DNA of 64,000 nucleotides from Hydrogenophaga taeniospiralis CCUG 15921 (GCF_001592305.1 NZ_BCWR01000003.1:1-64000), one strand, 5' to 3'. Counted from the first letter of the stretch, positions 41,941 through 52,803 are shown. Numbers and translations: made by a program. Notes: generated by a model from the sequence alone, not told the origin.

Positions 41941-43458
41941 ATGAACACCTACGACAAAGGCCTGATGTGGTTCCGTCGCGACCTGCGCAGCGAGGACAAC
42001 GCGGCGTTGCACCACGCGCTCAAGGTCTGCCGCCAGGTCTGGTGCGTCTTCGTCTTCGACACCGACATCCTGGACACCCTGCCCCGTGCGGACCGGCGCG
42101 TCGAGTTCATCCGTGAGTCGCTGGTCGAACTCGACGCGGACCTGCGCAGCCTCGGGCATGCCAGCGGCGTGGAGAACGTCGGCCTGATCGTGCTGCACGA
42201 CCAGGCCCGCCGGGCCATCCCCGCGCTGGCCCAGCGGCTGCAGGTCCAGGCGGTATTCACCAACCACGACGACGATCCGGCGGCGCTGGCGCGCGACGCC
42301 CAGGTGTTTGGCTATCTGGCCCACGCCGGCATCCTGTTGCACAGCCACAAGGACCACGTGATCTTCGAGCGGCGCGAGCTGCTCACGCAGGCGGGTCACC
42401 CGTTTGGCGTGTTCACACCCTACAAGAACGCCTGGCTCAAGCAGCTCGAGCCGTTTCACCTCAAGGCCTACCCGGTGGCGCGCTACGCCGGGGCGCTCGC
42501 GCCTGTGCCACCCGAGTGGGTGGTGCCGGTGCCGCGCCTGTCGGACCTGGACTTCGAGACCACCAACCTCGCGCAGCTACCCGTGCCCACCGGGGCCAGC
42601 GGCGCGCGCCAGCTGTTGACCGATTTCCTGCAGCGCATCGACCGCTACGACCAGGCGCGCGACTTCCCCGCCGTCAAAGGGCCCAGCTACCTGAGCGTGC
42701 ATCTGCGTTTTGGCACCCTCTCCGTGCGGCAGGCGGCTTCGGTGGCGCACGCGATGCACCTGCAGGGGATCGCCGGGGCGAGCACCTGGCTGAGCGAGCT
42801 GATCTGGCGCGACTTCTACCACCAGATCCTCGCCAACTTCCCGCACGTGGTCGACAAGGCCTTCAAGCCCGAATACGACCACATCAAATTCGAACACGGC
42901 AAACATGCAAAGGAACTTTTTGCCGCCTGGTGCGAGGGCCACACGGGCTATCCCCTGGTGGATGCGGCCATGGCGCAGATCAACCAGACCGGTTACATGC
43001 ACAACCGGCTGCGCATGGTGGTCGCCAGTTTTCTGGTGAAGGACCTGGGGCTGGACTGGCGCTGGGGCGAGCGCTATTTCGCCGAGCACCTGATCGATTA
43101 CGACCTGGCCGCCAACAACGGTGGCTGGCAGTGGGCCAGTTCCAGCGGTTGCGATGCACAACCCTGGTTCCGCATCTTCAACCCCGTCACGCAGAGCGAG
43201 CGTTTTGATCCCCAGGGCAAGTTCATCCGCCGCTACCTGCCGCAGCTGACCCATTTGCCCGACGCCTGCATCCACGCGCCCTGGCAGGCCCGTGAACTGG
43301 AGTTGGCCGCGGCGGGCCTGGAACTGGGCAAGACCTACCCACGGCCGGTGGTCGACCACGCCGAGGCACGCGAACGCACGCTGCTGCGTTATGCGGTGGT
43401 GAAGAAAGTGCCCCCACGCTCCACCGTTGCGCAGGTCGCGGCCCCCCGAGGGGGCTGA
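41941..43458 (+). CDS. phrB: Deoxyribodipyrimidine photolyase
   Basis: This is a 505-residue class I CPD photolyase. The N-terminal antenna-binding Rossmann domain starts GLMWFRRDLRSEDNAAL, and the helical C-terminal domain binds FAD (TWLSELIWRDFYHQIL, GYPLVDAAMAQINQTGYMHNRLRMVVASFLVKDL, NNGGWQWASSSGCDAQPWFRIFNP). It repairs UV pyrimidine dimers with blue light. The last residues (APRGG) and the stop codon fall within a GC-rich intergenic repeat, so the C-terminus appears to have been extended by that element. Confidence 0.95.
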   Translation: MNTYDKGLMWFRRDLRSEDNAALHHALKVCRQVWCVFVFDTDILDTLPRADRRVEFIRESLVELDADLRSLGHASGVENVGLIVLHDQARRAIPALAQRLQVQAVFTNHDDDPAALARDAQVFGYLAHAGILLHSHKDHVIFERRELLTQAGHPFGVFTPYKNAWLKQLEPFHLKAYPVARYAGALAPVPPEWVVPVPRLSDLDFETTNLAQLPVPTGASGARQLLTDFLQRIDRYDQARDFPAVKGPSYLSVHLRFGTLSVRQAASVAHAMHLQGIAGASTWLSELIWRDFYHQILANFPHVVDKAFKPEYDHIKFEHGKHAKELFAAWCEGHTGYPLVDAAMAQINQTGYMHNRLRMVVASFLVKDLGLDWRWGERYFAEHLIDYDLAANNGGWQWASSSGCDAQPWFRIFNPVTQSERFDPQGKFIRRYLPQLTHLPDACIHAPWQARELELAAAGLELGKTYPRPVVDHAEARERTLLRYAVVKKVPPRSTVAQVAAPRGG

Positions 43459-43470
43459 TCCACCTTGGGG
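43441..43470. repeat. GC-rich repeat, copy 1 (overlaps photolyase 3' end)
   Basis: The 30 bases gccccccgag...ccaccttgggg match 43525-43554 at 28 of 30 positions in the same orientation. This copy contains the photolyase stop codon. A related element in opposite orientation lies at 58303-58340. Confidence 0.8.
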
Positions 43471-43524
43471 CGGCCCGGCAGTGGATCGTCGGCCCCCCCA
43501 CGCTGCGCCGCTACGCGGGTCGCT

Positions 43525-43554
43525 GCCCCCCGAGGGGCCTGATCCAACTTGGGG
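43525..43554. repeat. GC-rich repeat, copy 2
   Basis: Second direct copy, 54 bp after the first, ending 9 bp before the chpA stop codon. The spacer holds the companion motif acgctgcgccgctacgcggg. The element probably acts as a hairpin or terminator for the convergent phrB and chpA transcripts. Confidence 0.8.
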
Positions 43555-43563
43555 GTCAGGCCA

Positions 43564-46500
43564 TCAGGCTTCGGCGGCGATCTGCGTGTAGTGCGCGATC
43601 AGCGCCAGCAACTCGTCTTCGGAGTATGGCTTGCCCAGGTAGTGATCCACACCCAGTTCGCGCGCGTGTTCGCGGTGTTTCTCCGCGATGCGCGAAGTGA
43701 TCATGATCACCGGCAGATCGGACAGACGCGGATCGCTGCGGATGTTGCGCACGAGGTCGAAACCGTCCATGCGCGGCATCTCGATGTCGGACAACACCAC
43801 CGTCGGGCGCTCCTGTTGCAGACGTTCCAGCGCCTGCAGACCATCGGCGGCCATCGAGACGCGGTAGCCTTCGCGCTGCAGCAGGCGCTGGGTGACGCGG
43901 CGCACGGTGATCGAGTCGTCCACCACCAGCACCAGCGGCACGGTGCTGAGCGCGGTGTCCACCGGCGTGGAGGTTTCACCCACCACCTGCGGGGTCTGGC
44001 GTTGCTGCTGGGCAATCCATTCACGAACCTGGGTGCCGTACACCGTGGCCAAGGCCACCGGGTTGTAGATCAGTGCCACCGCACCCGAAGCCAGCACCGA
44101 CATGCCGGCCAGACCGGGCAGACGCGAGAGCTGCGGCCCGAGGTTCTTGACCACCACTTCCTGGTTGCCCAGCACCTGGTCCACATGCATGGCCACGCGC
44201 TGCGCCGCGCTTCGGAAGATCACCACCGGCAGTGTGCGGCCCTTGGCCTCCTGCGACTGCGCGGAGGACTGCAACAGGGCCCCGGACCAGTAGAACGGCA
44301 CCTCTTCGCCCGCCACCGTCAGGCTGCCTTTGGCATAGGCCTCGGCCAGTTCGGCACCGGAGAGACGGCGCACCACCTGCACCAGATTGGAGGGCACGCC
44401 AAACGTGAGCGCGCCAGCACGCACCATCACCACCTGCGTCACCGCGGTGGTCAGCGGCAGCACCAGTTTGAAGCTGGTGCCCTGGCCGGCGCGGGTGCTG
44501 GTCTCGATGCGGCCACCGAGCGCCACCACGTCGTTGCGCACCACGTCCATGCCGACGCCCCGGCCCGCCAGTGACGTGACTTCGCTCGCCGTGCTCAGAC
44601 CGGGCGTGAAGACCAGATGGGCGGCTTCGTCGTCGTTGAGCTGCGTGCCTGCCGGCACCAAACCCTGGGTCAGTGCCTTTTCGCGCAGGCGGGCGAGGTC
44701 CAGCCCGGCGCCATCGTCGCGGAACACCACCGACACGTCGTTGAGTTCCTGGGCCAAGTGAATCTCGATGTGGCCTTCGGCCGCCTTGCCCGAAGCCAAC
44801 CGGGCCTCGGTCGGTTCGATGCCGTGCACCACGCTGTTGCGCAGCAAATGCTCAAACGCAGCGGTCATCCGGTCGAGCACGCCGCGGTCCATTTCGATGT
44901 TGCCGCCAACGATGTCCAACCGCACCTGCTTGCCGGTTTCCTTGGACGCCTGACGCACCACGCGGTACAGGCGCTCGGAAATGCCCTCGAATTCCACCAT
45001 GCGGGTACGCAGCAGGTCGCGCTGCAACTCGCGGGTCTGGCGCGCCTGGGCCACCAGGCTGTCTTCGGTGGCTTCCACCGCGCGTTGCAGGTTGCGCTGC
45101 ACGGTGGCCACGTCGTTGACCGACTCGGCCATCATGCGCGTGAGTTCCTGGACCCGGGTGAATCGGTCGAATTCGAGCGGGTCGAAAGACTGGTCGGCGT
45201 CACGGGCCTGGGCCAGGCGCGACTGCATCTGGGTTTCGGCCTGCAGTTCGATGTCGCGCAGCTGTCCCCGCAGACGGTCCAGGTTGCCCGTGAGGTCCTT
45301 GAGCGAACCGCGCAGCGTGACGAGTTCGGACTCCATACGCGAGCGGGTGATCATGACCTCGCCGGTCTGGTTGACCAAGCGGTCGAGCAGCTCCGGCCGC
45401 ACACGCACGGCGGCCCCGGCACGCGCCTGCGGCAGCACAGGCACCTGCGGCAGGGTCATCCCAGCCAGTCCCGCTCCAACGTTCACGGCGGCAGCGTCGG
45501 CGGGCACCGGCACAGGAGCGGCCACGGCCTCAGGAGCCGCCTCGTCCATCGCGTCCGGCGGCGCCTGCTCGGGCGCCCGCTGGATCACATCCTGCGGTTC
45601 GGCATCGGTGCGCCGCAACACGTCGAAACGCGCGCTGATCGCATCGAACGCGGTCTGCAAGGGTTCGAGGTCGGCACTGCGCTCGACGTCGGACCCCAAT
45701 CGCTCTGCAGCCGTCTCCATGCGGTGCGCCATCTCGCCCAGACGCAGCGCGCCGGCCAGACGGGCACTGCCCTTGAGCGTGTGCAGGTTGCGCAGCACTT
45801 CGGAGCGGGCGCTGCCGTTGTCGGGACGGGCCACCCACTGGCGCAAGGCACCGCCAAGGCGGGGCAGCAGTTCGAGCGCCTCGTCGGCAAAAATCGGGAA
45901 CAGATCGACGTCGATCGTGTCCAGGGCATCGATGTCGTCGTCGATGTCCTGCACCGGACCCGCCGCCGGCTCGGCCAACTCATGCAGGCCACCGAATCCG
46001 GTGCTGGGTTCGCTGAACTCGGCCACCTCGACACCTGCGGGCGCCAGCATCTGGGAGGGCGCTTCCACCACAGGGGCCTCAAAAGACACCTCGGGCCGTG
46101 CCAGCGCGTCAGGCGCCGATTCGTGCTCCTCGTCGGCGGTGCGCACCATGTCGGGGTCGATCTGCGCCTCCGGCACTTCGGGTGGCAATCCCTCGGGCAC
46201 GGGCTCGTGCACCACGCGGTAGAGCGCCGCCATCAATTCGGGTGTGGGTTCCTTGAGGAAACCGGCCGCGAACTGGTGCAACAGCCTGCGAATGTCTTCG
46301 GAGGCGTCCACAAACAGCTGAGCCTGTTCCGCAGTGGCGGCCCAGCCCGCCTGCTGGTGCAGACCGATCGACTCGATCGCATGCTCCAGCGCACGGGCAA
46401 TGTCGGACAGCGACTGGAAGCCCACGGTGGCCGAGCTACCGGCCAGCGAGTGCGCCAGGGCCTCGGCCTGGGCTGGCACCGGCTGGTGGCGCTCGAGCGC

Positions 46501-49500
46501 CCACTCGGCCAGTTCGGTGCACAGACGGCGCGACCACTCGTCGGCCTCGTTGAGGTAGACGTTGTAGAGCTTGATGCCGATGCGCAGATCCCCAATGACC
46601 CGGGTCTGATCGTCTGCTGTTCCCTGGAAAGGTTCCTCGACAGCCTCGGCGGCCGGCGCGTCCTCGTCACCGCCCACCACCGAGGGCTGCAAGCCTTCGG
46701 GCTGGGCCTGCGTGTCGGCTTCCGTGTCGGGCACCGGGGTGGTTTCCACCTGAACGACCGCCGGCTCAAGTTCATCCACCACCGGCTCGGTCGGTGCCAG
46801 CGGTGCATCGCGGGTGTCCAGATCGAAGTTGGCGTCGAGCGTGATGGACTCGACCTCCTGCGGGGGACTGGTGTCCAGATCCAGCGATAGGCCTTCAAAC
46901 AAGGCCGACACGTCGTCGGGAGCGGGCGACTGGTTGGGTTCGGGATCGGCTGGGGTTGGCGCCTCCTGCGCCTCAAGAAGTGCCTCGTCCGCGGCCACCG
47001 CAGGTGCGGCTTCGGCCTGCGCACGGGAGGATGCGGCCATCAGGCTGTCGAAGTCGATGTCTTCGAACATGGGCAGTTCGGGCAGATCGCCCGGTGCATC
47101 GGTACCCGGTCGATCGGCAAGGCGGTCCTCGGTCGGGACGGGCGCCAAACCTTCAACGCCCGCCAGCACGCCCACATCCGAAGTTGGGTGCGACGCCTCG
47201 TCCGAAGTGACAACCTCGGGTGGGATTTCGGCTTGCGCTTCAGCTGGTTCGGGCCATTCGGCTCCGGCAGCGGAAGGAAGGCCCTCTTCCCGGGTCTCGA
47301 CCGCGTTCGCATCGGCGCTGCTCATCCCGGCGGGTTCGGCTCCATTCTCCACCGGTGCCACTTGTGGCAACGCCAGTGCCAAGTATTGCGCCTGGTTGCG
47401 CCAGGCCTCGGCGCTGGCACGGAACGGTGCTGCGCTCCAGGACGCGTCGCGCCGGTCCGCGATGTCCTGCACCCAATGGGAGAAAGCAGCCATCGCCTCG
47501 CCCGACAGCTTGAGCATGTCGGCATGGGCTGCGCGCTGCTCGGCCAACACGGCGTTGAGCATTTGCTCCATGGCCCATGCTGCCTCGCCGAACTCGTTCA
47601 ACCCCACCATGCGCGAGCTGCCCTTGAGCGTGTGGAACGCGCGCCGCAGCGTGGTGAGGTGCTCGAGATCGGCGGGGTCGACCTGCAGATGGCCCACCGC
47701 ATCGAGTCCGTTGGACACGACCTCGCGGGCTTCTTCCAGGAAGATGTCGAGCAGATCGTCTTCGTCGTTGTCTTCGGCCACCAGCGCGTTGGGCGCCGGG
47801 GTCGCCACGGGGGCGGATGCCTGCGACAGGTCCACCAGCGCCTGGGCACCGGCACTGGCACTGTCACTGACCACCGCCTGGGCCGCATCGCGCGCGGCGC
47901 GTGCCACCCCGGGCTGCTCGGCCAACGAGGCCTGCGTGGCCAGCGTGTCGAGTTGCTGGCTGAGATCGACCAGTGCCACCCCGTCCTGCACACCATCCAC
48001 CACACGCTGCACCTCGGCATTGATGGCCTGGGCATCTTGATGGGCGGGTGGTTTGGCGGCCTCGGAACTGAGCGTGCGTCCCATGAGCGGCAACAGCTCG
48101 CCCTTGGCCTCATCAAACACAAACAGCTTTTTGGCCAGCGCAGGCTGGTAGTTGAGCATGTCCACCAGGAAGCTCAACGCGCTGAGGTTGTTGCCCAACT
48201 GCTGGAAGGTTCCAGCTTCGCGCGCCATGCCCTCGTCCACCTCGGTGTCCAGGATCTGGTCCACCGTGGCCCGCATCCGCGCCACGGTCTGCACCGCCTG
48301 CTCCAAACCGAGCACCGAAAGTACACCGCGCATCTGCGCAAGCTGTGACACCGCCACATGCAACCCGCCCTTTTCGTTGGGGGTGCGGAAGAACTGGTCC
48401 AGCGATTTTTCGGCCTCGCCCAGCGAAACCTTGAGCTCGCCCACCACACTGCCCATGGTCTGGCGATCGCTCACGCGGCGGTAGAGCTGCTCCATCCAGG
48501 CGTCCAGCGGCTGCGCGGGGGCACCTGCCAACACACTCTCCAGACGCGCGGCCAGCGCCTGGGTGCGCTCGGTCATCTCGCTGTCGTTGGGATCAAAGTC
48601 CTCAAAAGCGGCTTCCAGGTATAGGGTGGTGGTCGCCACCTCCATGGCCAGTTCGGGTTTGACGCCGCCGGCATCGCGCGCCGCCTGATCGGCTGTCTTG
48701 AACAAGGCCTGGGCCAGCACGGTGCTGGCCGGATGCAGCTTGAGCAGGGAATCGCCTACCAGACCAAACTGGTCGGCCACCTGACGGGCCCGGCTGGCAT
48801 CCCCCCCCGAAAAGAGCGACCAGGCTTCTTTCGCCGCGTGGATGCGTTTGCGCGCCTGGGCCAACAGTGCCGGGTCAAAGCGCCCCAGCGTCGCCAAGTG
48901 GTAGTCCACGGGCTTGGTCGCCCCCAGATCAAAGGCTTCACGCACCGCCACGAGGTGGGGCGCCTTGTCCGGCGTGGCGCCGTTGGCCTGGGCACAGAAA
49001 AACAGCAGGTCGTGCAACAGAGTCTCGGACACCTGGTTCTGACCCCGGGCGAGCGTGGCGAACTGCAGCAGGATACGCGAAGCCGCCCGCTTGACATACA
49101 CGTCCACCGGCAACAAGCGCTGGGCCAGGGCTTCAAAATAGGCCGAGGCCACGCTCCAGAAGGTTCGCACCCGGGCATCGGTGGCACCGGCGGACAGTCC
49201 GCCGCTGAGCCGTGCCAGCTGCTGTGCAGCGGCGGGACTCTGTGTCTTGACCACCAGCAGCACCAGTCGGTCGAACAGCAGACGCTGGGGGGCATCGCAC
49301 AGCGACGCCGACGCGCCCTTCGGCGCCTCGACCACCACGCCACGCTGATCAAAAGGCCACAGATCGGCAGGGTGCACACGCTCGGCCGCGGCCAGCTCCT
49401 GCACTTCCCGGTACTGCGCAAACAAGGCCACGGGCTGGATGGGCTTGTTGTTGAGCACCGCCTCCAGGTACTCGACCAGGGCAAAACTGGCCCGCTCGAC

Positions 49501-49842
49501 CTTTCCTGCCGCCTCATCGTTGCACACCTGGGGACGCTGCACGAAACGCTGCACCGCAGCTTCCATCCCACGCAACACCTGGGCCGGCGCGAGCAGGCCC
49601 ACCATCTCCAGGGCGCCAACCGCCTGATGCAGCTGCTGGCGAGCGATGCGCAGCGAACTCGGGTCCACCGCCTCCAGGTCGTCACTGCGGGATCGTTCCG
49701 TCTCGCGCACGAAGCGCTTGATGGCCTTGTTGGCCGCGTCGAGCGACTTGCGCAGCTCGTCGAACACCCAGGCCAGCGGACCGAGGTCGGCGAGCGGAGC
49801 GTCCGTCTGCAAACTGTCGGCGTTGGAGTCGAGCATGATCAT
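43564..49842 (-). CDS. chpA: ChpA: multi-HPt hybrid CheA-like histidine kinase of the type IV pilus chemosensory system
   Basis: This very large (2092-residue) kinase controls twitching motility and surface sensing. Three intact histidine phosphotransfer sites are visible: HTLKGSSRMVG (near 735), HSLAGSSATVG (near 1130) and HTLKGSARLAG (near 1354). The N-terminal HPt-like helix reads RQQLHQAVGALEMVG without the usual His-x-LKG motif. Long acidic Ala/Pro/Glu linkers separate the HPts. The CheA core follows: dimerisation segment, N-box LLRNSVVHGIE (near 1669), DDGAGLD and GRGVGMDVVRND (near 1762). A CheW-like domain and a C-terminal receiver (VVDDS near 1976, phospho-Asp in LSDIEMPRMDG near 2019) complete it. 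It is the last gene of pilG-pilH-pilI-pilJ-chpA. Confidence 0.95.
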   Translation of the reverse strand: MIMLDSNADSLQTDAPLADLGPLAWVFDELRKSLDAANKAIKRFVRETERSRSDDLEAVDPSSLRIARQQLHQAVGALEMVGLLAPAQVLRGMEAAVQRFVQRPQVCNDEAAGKVERASFALVEYLEAVLNNKPIQPVALFAQYREVQELAAAERVHPADLWPFDQRGVVVEAPKGASASLCDAPQRLLFDRLVLLVVKTQSPAAAQQLARLSGGLSAGATDARVRTFWSVASAYFEALAQRLLPVDVYVKRAASRILLQFATLARGQNQVSETLLHDLLFFCAQANGATPDKAPHLVAVREAFDLGATKPVDYHLATLGRFDPALLAQARKRIHAAKEAWSLFSGGDASRARQVADQFGLVGDSLLKLHPASTVLAQALFKTADQAARDAGGVKPELAMEVATTTLYLEAAFEDFDPNDSEMTERTQALAARLESVLAGAPAQPLDAWMEQLYRRVSDRQTMGSVVGELKVSLGEAEKSLDQFFRTPNEKGGLHVAVSQLAQMRGVLSVLGLEQAVQTVARMRATVDQILDTEVDEGMAREAGTFQQLGNNLSALSFLVDMLNYQPALAKKLFVFDEAKGELLPLMGRTLSSEAAKPPAHQDAQAINAEVQRVVDGVQDGVALVDLSQQLDTLATQASLAEQPGVARAARDAAQAVVSDSASAGAQALVDLSQASAPVATPAPNALVAEDNDEDDLLDIFLEEAREVVSNGLDAVGHLQVDPADLEHLTTLRRAFHTLKGSSRMVGLNEFGEAAWAMEQMLNAVLAEQRAAHADMLKLSGEAMAAFSHWVQDIADRRDASWSAAPFRASAEAWRNQAQYLALALPQVAPVENGAEPAGMSSADANAVETREEGLPSAAGAEWPEPAEAQAEIPPEVVTSDEASHPTSDVGVLAGVEGLAPVPTEDRLADRPGTDAPGDLPELPMFEDIDFDSLMAASSRAQAEAAPAVAADEALLEAQEAPTPADPEPNQSPAPDDVSALFEGLSLDLDTSPPQEVESITLDANFDLDTRDAPLAPTEPVVDELEPAVVQVETTPVPDTEADTQAQPEGLQPSVVGGDEDAPAAEAVEEPFQGTADDQTRVIGDLRIGIKLYNVYLNEADEWSRRLCTELAEWALERHQPVPAQAEALAHSLAGSSATVGFQSLSDIARALEHAIESIGLHQQAGWAATAEQAQLFVDASEDIRRLLHQFAAGFLKEPTPELMAALYRVVHEPVPEGLPPEVPEAQIDPDMVRTADEEHESAPDALARPEVSFEAPVVEAPSQMLAPAGVEVAEFSEPSTGFGGLHELAEPAAGPVQDIDDDIDALDTIDVDLFPIFADEALELLPRLGGALRQWVARPDNGSARSEVLRNLHTLKGSARLAGALRLGEMAHRMETAAERLGSDVERSADLEPLQTAFDAISARFDVLRRTDAEPQDVIQRAPEQAPPDAMDEAAPEAVAAPVPVPADAAAVNVGAGLAGMTLPQVPVLPQARAGAAVRVRPELLDRLVNQTGEVMITRSRMESELVTLRGSLKDLTGNLDRLRGQLRDIELQAETQMQSRLAQARDADQSFDPLEFDRFTRVQELTRMMAESVNDVATVQRNLQRAVEATEDSLVAQARQTRELQRDLLRTRMVEFEGISERLYRVVRQASKETGKQVRLDIVGGNIEMDRGVLDRMTAAFEHLLRNSVVHGIEPTEARLASGKAAEGHIEIHLAQELNDVSVVFRDDGAGLDLARLREKALTQGLVPAGTQLNDDEAAHLVFTPGLSTASEVTSLAGRGVGMDVVRNDVVALGGRIETSTRAGQGTSFKLVLPLTTAVTQVVMVRAGALTFGVPSNLVQVVRRLSGAELAEAYAKGSLTVAGEEVPFYWSGALLQSSAQSQEAKGRTLPVVIFRSAAQRVAMHVDQVLGNQEVVVKNLGPQLSRLPGLAGMSVLASGAVALIYNPVALATVYGTQVREWIAQQQRQTPQVVGETSTPVDTALSTVPLVLVVDDSITVRRVTQRLLQREGYRVSMAADGLQALERLQQERPTVVLSDIEMPRMDGFDLVRNIRSDPRLSDLPVIMITSRIAEKHREHARELGVDHYLGKPYSEDELLALIAHYTQIAAEA

Positions 49843-49873
49843 CAGTCAGGTTGGTGCACAGGCGCGGGCGGGC

Positions 49874-52159
49874 TCAGGCGATCTTGAACCGTGACACCGA
49901 CTGACGCAGTTCTTCGGCCATGGCGGAGAGTTCGCGCACCTGCTGGGCCGTCGAACGCGTACCTTCACCGGTCTGTTCGGTCACCGCAAAAATGTGCTGG
50001 ATGTTGCCGGCCACCTCGTTGGCCGATTCAGCTTCACGCGACGTGGCGCTGGAGATCTGCTCAATCAGTTCGGCCAGTCGCCGCGACACGCGGTCGATTT
50101 CGGACAGTGCGGTACCGGCGTTGTCGGACAGCTTGGCCCCTTCGACCACACCCTGGGTGGAGCGCTCCATGGCGGCCACCGCGTCCTGGGTGTCGGTCTG
50201 AATGGCCTTCACCAGCGCCGCGATCTGGCGCGTGGCGTCGGCCGACCGTTCGGCCAGTCGCTGCACTTCTTCCGCAACCACCGAGAAGCCGCGACCGGCT
50301 TCACCGGCGGAGGCCGCCTGGATGGCGGCGTTCAGGGCCAGCACGTTGGTCTGTTCGGTAATGTCCGAGATCAGCTCGGTGATTTCACCGATCTCCTGCG
50401 AAGACTCACCCAGCCGCTTGATGCGCTTGGAGGTCTCCTGGATCTGGTCGCGGATGGCGTTCATACCGCCGATGGCATCCTGCACAGCTTGCAGACCCGA
50501 TTCGGCGGCTTGCAGAGAAGTCCGCGCCACCGAGGCCGACTCCTGCGCCTGCCCGGACACCTGGTTGATGCGCTGCGCCATGTCCAGCACGGACTGGCCG
50601 GTTTCGCGAATCTCGCGCAGCTGTTCCGTGGACGCCGCCAGCAGCTCGGTCGAGGTGCTTTCCACCGCGGAGGTGGTTTGCGCCACCCGCGTGGCCGTGG
50701 CCTGCACGTTGCCCACCAGCGAACGCAGCTCTTCCACCGTGTAGTTCACCGAGTCGGCGATGGCACCGGTGATGTCCTCGGTCACCGTGGCTTCCTGTGT
50801 CAGATCGCCTTCGGCCACCGTCTGCAGTTCGTTCATCAAGCGCAGAATGGCCGCCTGGTTGGCGTCGTTCACGCGCTTGGCATCCTGCTCCAGCGACTCG
50901 GCGGCCTGACGCTGGCGTTCCGCCACCCGTTGGCGTTGCCGGCTGTCCTGCAGCTGCACATAGGCCAGTCCGCCCGCGCAACCCAGGGCGAAGACCGCGG
51001 ACAGCAGCAAAACGGCGATTTCTGCACCGCCCAATCCAGAGCGGGAAGACAGACTCGCCTGGAGCTTCTCCAACGCCAAGCGCAGAGGCTCGCTGTCGGC
51101 AATGATGCCAGCCTGCGCCTCCCGGGCAGACACCAGGCCCTGCAGGTTGCCCAGAATCGCGCCGGCTTCGGTGCGGGTCTGTTCGTACATGGCCAGCAGG
51201 GCCTCCAGCCGTTCACGCACCTGTTCGTCTTTGGCGGCGGCAAGGCGCAATTCTTCGCTGCCCTTGAGCAGGCCGTCGGCGATTTCCTTGAAGGTGTTCA
51301 AGTCCTTGCCCAACAGGAACACCGCCTCGGGGCTCACGCCCTCCATGGTCAGGAATTCGTTGGCCGACTTGCCGATGCGCTGGGTCAACATCACCAACTG
51401 GCCGGACGCCGAAATTTCGGCCGCCGGAGCGTTTTGCTGCAGCTTGAGGGACGAGATGGTTTCGGCGATTTCCAACAGATCGGAAGACTGCCGGTTGATC
51501 GTTCGCAGGGCGTCGCCCACCTGGGTCAGGATCTTCTGCTGCGCGAGAATGGCGGCCGCGTTGTCGTGTGCGCGCTGCACCACAGGCGTGATTTCAGTCA
51601 GCTGAGGCTGGAGTTCGGCGGCCAGAGCGACAAGATCCCCCCCGTGAGCGTGTTCCTCACCGGCACCGTGCTCTGCACCGGCCCCCACGCGGAGCGCAGC
51701 GATGTTGTCGAACAGCACTTCCGCACTCTGATCCACTTCCGGGAAAGCCGAAGCACTACCGATCAAAGCCTGGGACGCACTCTTGGCCAATCGCTGCGAC
51801 TGCATCAGCGCGTCACCGGTCGCAGCCACCTGCACACTCAGGTTCTGGGTCTGATTCAAGACAAAGAACGTCACCGCGCCCAGCACCACAAGACCAAATG
51901 CCAGCAAGGTGGCCAGGGTCCTCTGGTGCTGTTCGGCCGGGCGACGGCCCAGCAAAGGCAAGGACACCATGCCCGCTTCAGAAGGGCTGTCGTCGTCCGG
52001 CAACCGGCTTTCTGCAAGATCACCGGCAGCCGAATCCGGCGCAAGCCGTGCAGCGGCCAGATCGGCGATGTCCTGGTCGATGGAATCGCCCAGGTCAGGT
52101 TCGGGTTCATCACCAGCTTTTTTCTTGAACAGCCCCTGGAATCGATCAAGCATGGCCAT
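49874..52159 (-). CDS. pilJ: PilJ, methyl-accepting chemotaxis-type receptor
   Basis: This is a 761-residue receptor with an acidic cytoplasmic N-terminus, a membrane helix ([21 protein letters not shown]), a large helical periplasmic part with PilJ-type repeats ([27 protein letters not shown]), a second helix ([21 protein letters not shown]), HAMP, and the signalling hairpin [25 protein letters not shown]. It feeds signals from pili or surface contact to ChpA. The ATG at 52159 (MAMLDRF) with AAGG upstream is chosen over an in-frame TTG further out. A His/Gly insert ([12 protein letters not shown]) lies in the periplasmic part. Confidence 0.95.
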   Translation of the reverse strand: MAMLDRFQGLFKKKAGDEPEPDLGDSIDQDIADLAAARLAPDSAAGDLAESRLPDDDSPSEAGMVSLPLLGRRPAEQHQRTLATLLAFGLVVLGAVTFFVLNQTQNLSVQVAATGDALMQSQRLAKSASQALIGSASAFPEVDQSAEVLFDNIAALRVGAGAEHGAGEEHAHGGDLVALAAELQPQLTEITPVVQRAHDNAAAILAQQKILTQVGDALRTINRQSSDLLEIAETISSLKLQQNAPAAEISASGQLVMLTQRIGKSANEFLTMEGVSPEAVFLLGKDLNTFKEIADGLLKGSEELRLAAAKDEQVRERLEALLAMYEQTRTEAGAILGNLQGLVSAREAQAGIIADSEPLRLALEKLQASLSSRSGLGGAEIAVLLLSAVFALGCAGGLAYVQLQDSRQRQRVAERQRQAAESLEQDAKRVNDANQAAILRLMNELQTVAEGDLTQEATVTEDITGAIADSVNYTVEELRSLVGNVQATATRVAQTTSAVESTSTELLAASTEQLREIRETGQSVLDMAQRINQVSGQAQESASVARTSLQAAESGLQAVQDAIGGMNAIRDQIQETSKRIKRLGESSQEIGEITELISDITEQTNVLALNAAIQAASAGEAGRGFSVVAEEVQRLAERSADATRQIAALVKAIQTDTQDAVAAMERSTQGVVEGAKLSDNAGTALSEIDRVSRRLAELIEQISSATSREAESANEVAGNIQHIFAVTEQTGEGTRSTAQQVRELSAMAEELRQSVSRFKIA

Positions 52160-52222
52160 GAGAAAACCTTCCAACAGAAAACAACATACGAAAAACCGGT
52201 ATGGGCCGACAGCGTTCGACCA

Positions 52223-52759
52223 TCAGGCAGCGATGGCCAGAAACTCGGGCTCACCCGACAACGCCTGAAGATCAAGCTCCTGCCACAGCTGGCCCTGGTG
52301 ATCGATCAGACAACGGGTGAAATAAGCGGGAGCGCCCTCGGGATTGGGTCCCAGCGCACTGAACATGGCCGGGTTGCGCAGCCCCAGCAGGCGATCAATC
52401 CAGAGCACGGCATTGACACCCAATGCGGAATGCAGACTGACCAGCCGCGATTCGGAGGACACACGGTCGCCGCTGGAGGCGGGCACGACCGAGCGGTTCA
52501 GCAGACGAGCCAAGTCGACCACCCCATGCAAACCACCGCGCAGACTGGCCACGCCGGCGTACCAGGGCTTTGTGTAGGGCACAGTTTGAATGGCTGACCA
52601 GGGGAAAATCTCGCCCGCTTGCACCAGCGGCATCAGGTAGCGCTGCCCACCCGCCTCCACCGCCAGCCAGGAGGCTGTCGCGGCTTCGGTTTTTGCGGCG
52701 GTCAGACGTTGCGCCAGTCGTTCCTGCAGATCCTTGAGTGACTGTCGGTTGGTGGCCAT
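52223..52759 (-). CDS. pilI: PilI, CheW-like coupling protein
   Basis: This 178-residue CheW-domain protein has a helical N-terminus (LKDLQERLAQRL) and the CheW core with GVASLRGGLHGVVDLARLL and VLWIDRLLGLRN. It links the PilJ receptor to the ChpA kinase. It sits between pilH and pilJ in the usual order. Confidence 0.93.
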   Translation of the reverse strand: MATNRQSLKDLQERLAQRLTAAKTEAATASWLAVEAGGQRYLMPLVQAGEIFPWSAIQTVPYTKPWYAGVASLRGGLHGVVDLARLLNRSVVPASSGDRVSSESRLVSLHSALGVNAVLWIDRLLGLRNPAMFSALGPNPEGAPAYFTRCLIDHQGQLWQELDLQALSGEPEFLAIAA

Positions 52760-52803
52760 GCTGGATGAAGTTCGGGTCGCGTGCGGTGGGTCGAGCCTGG
52801 CGC

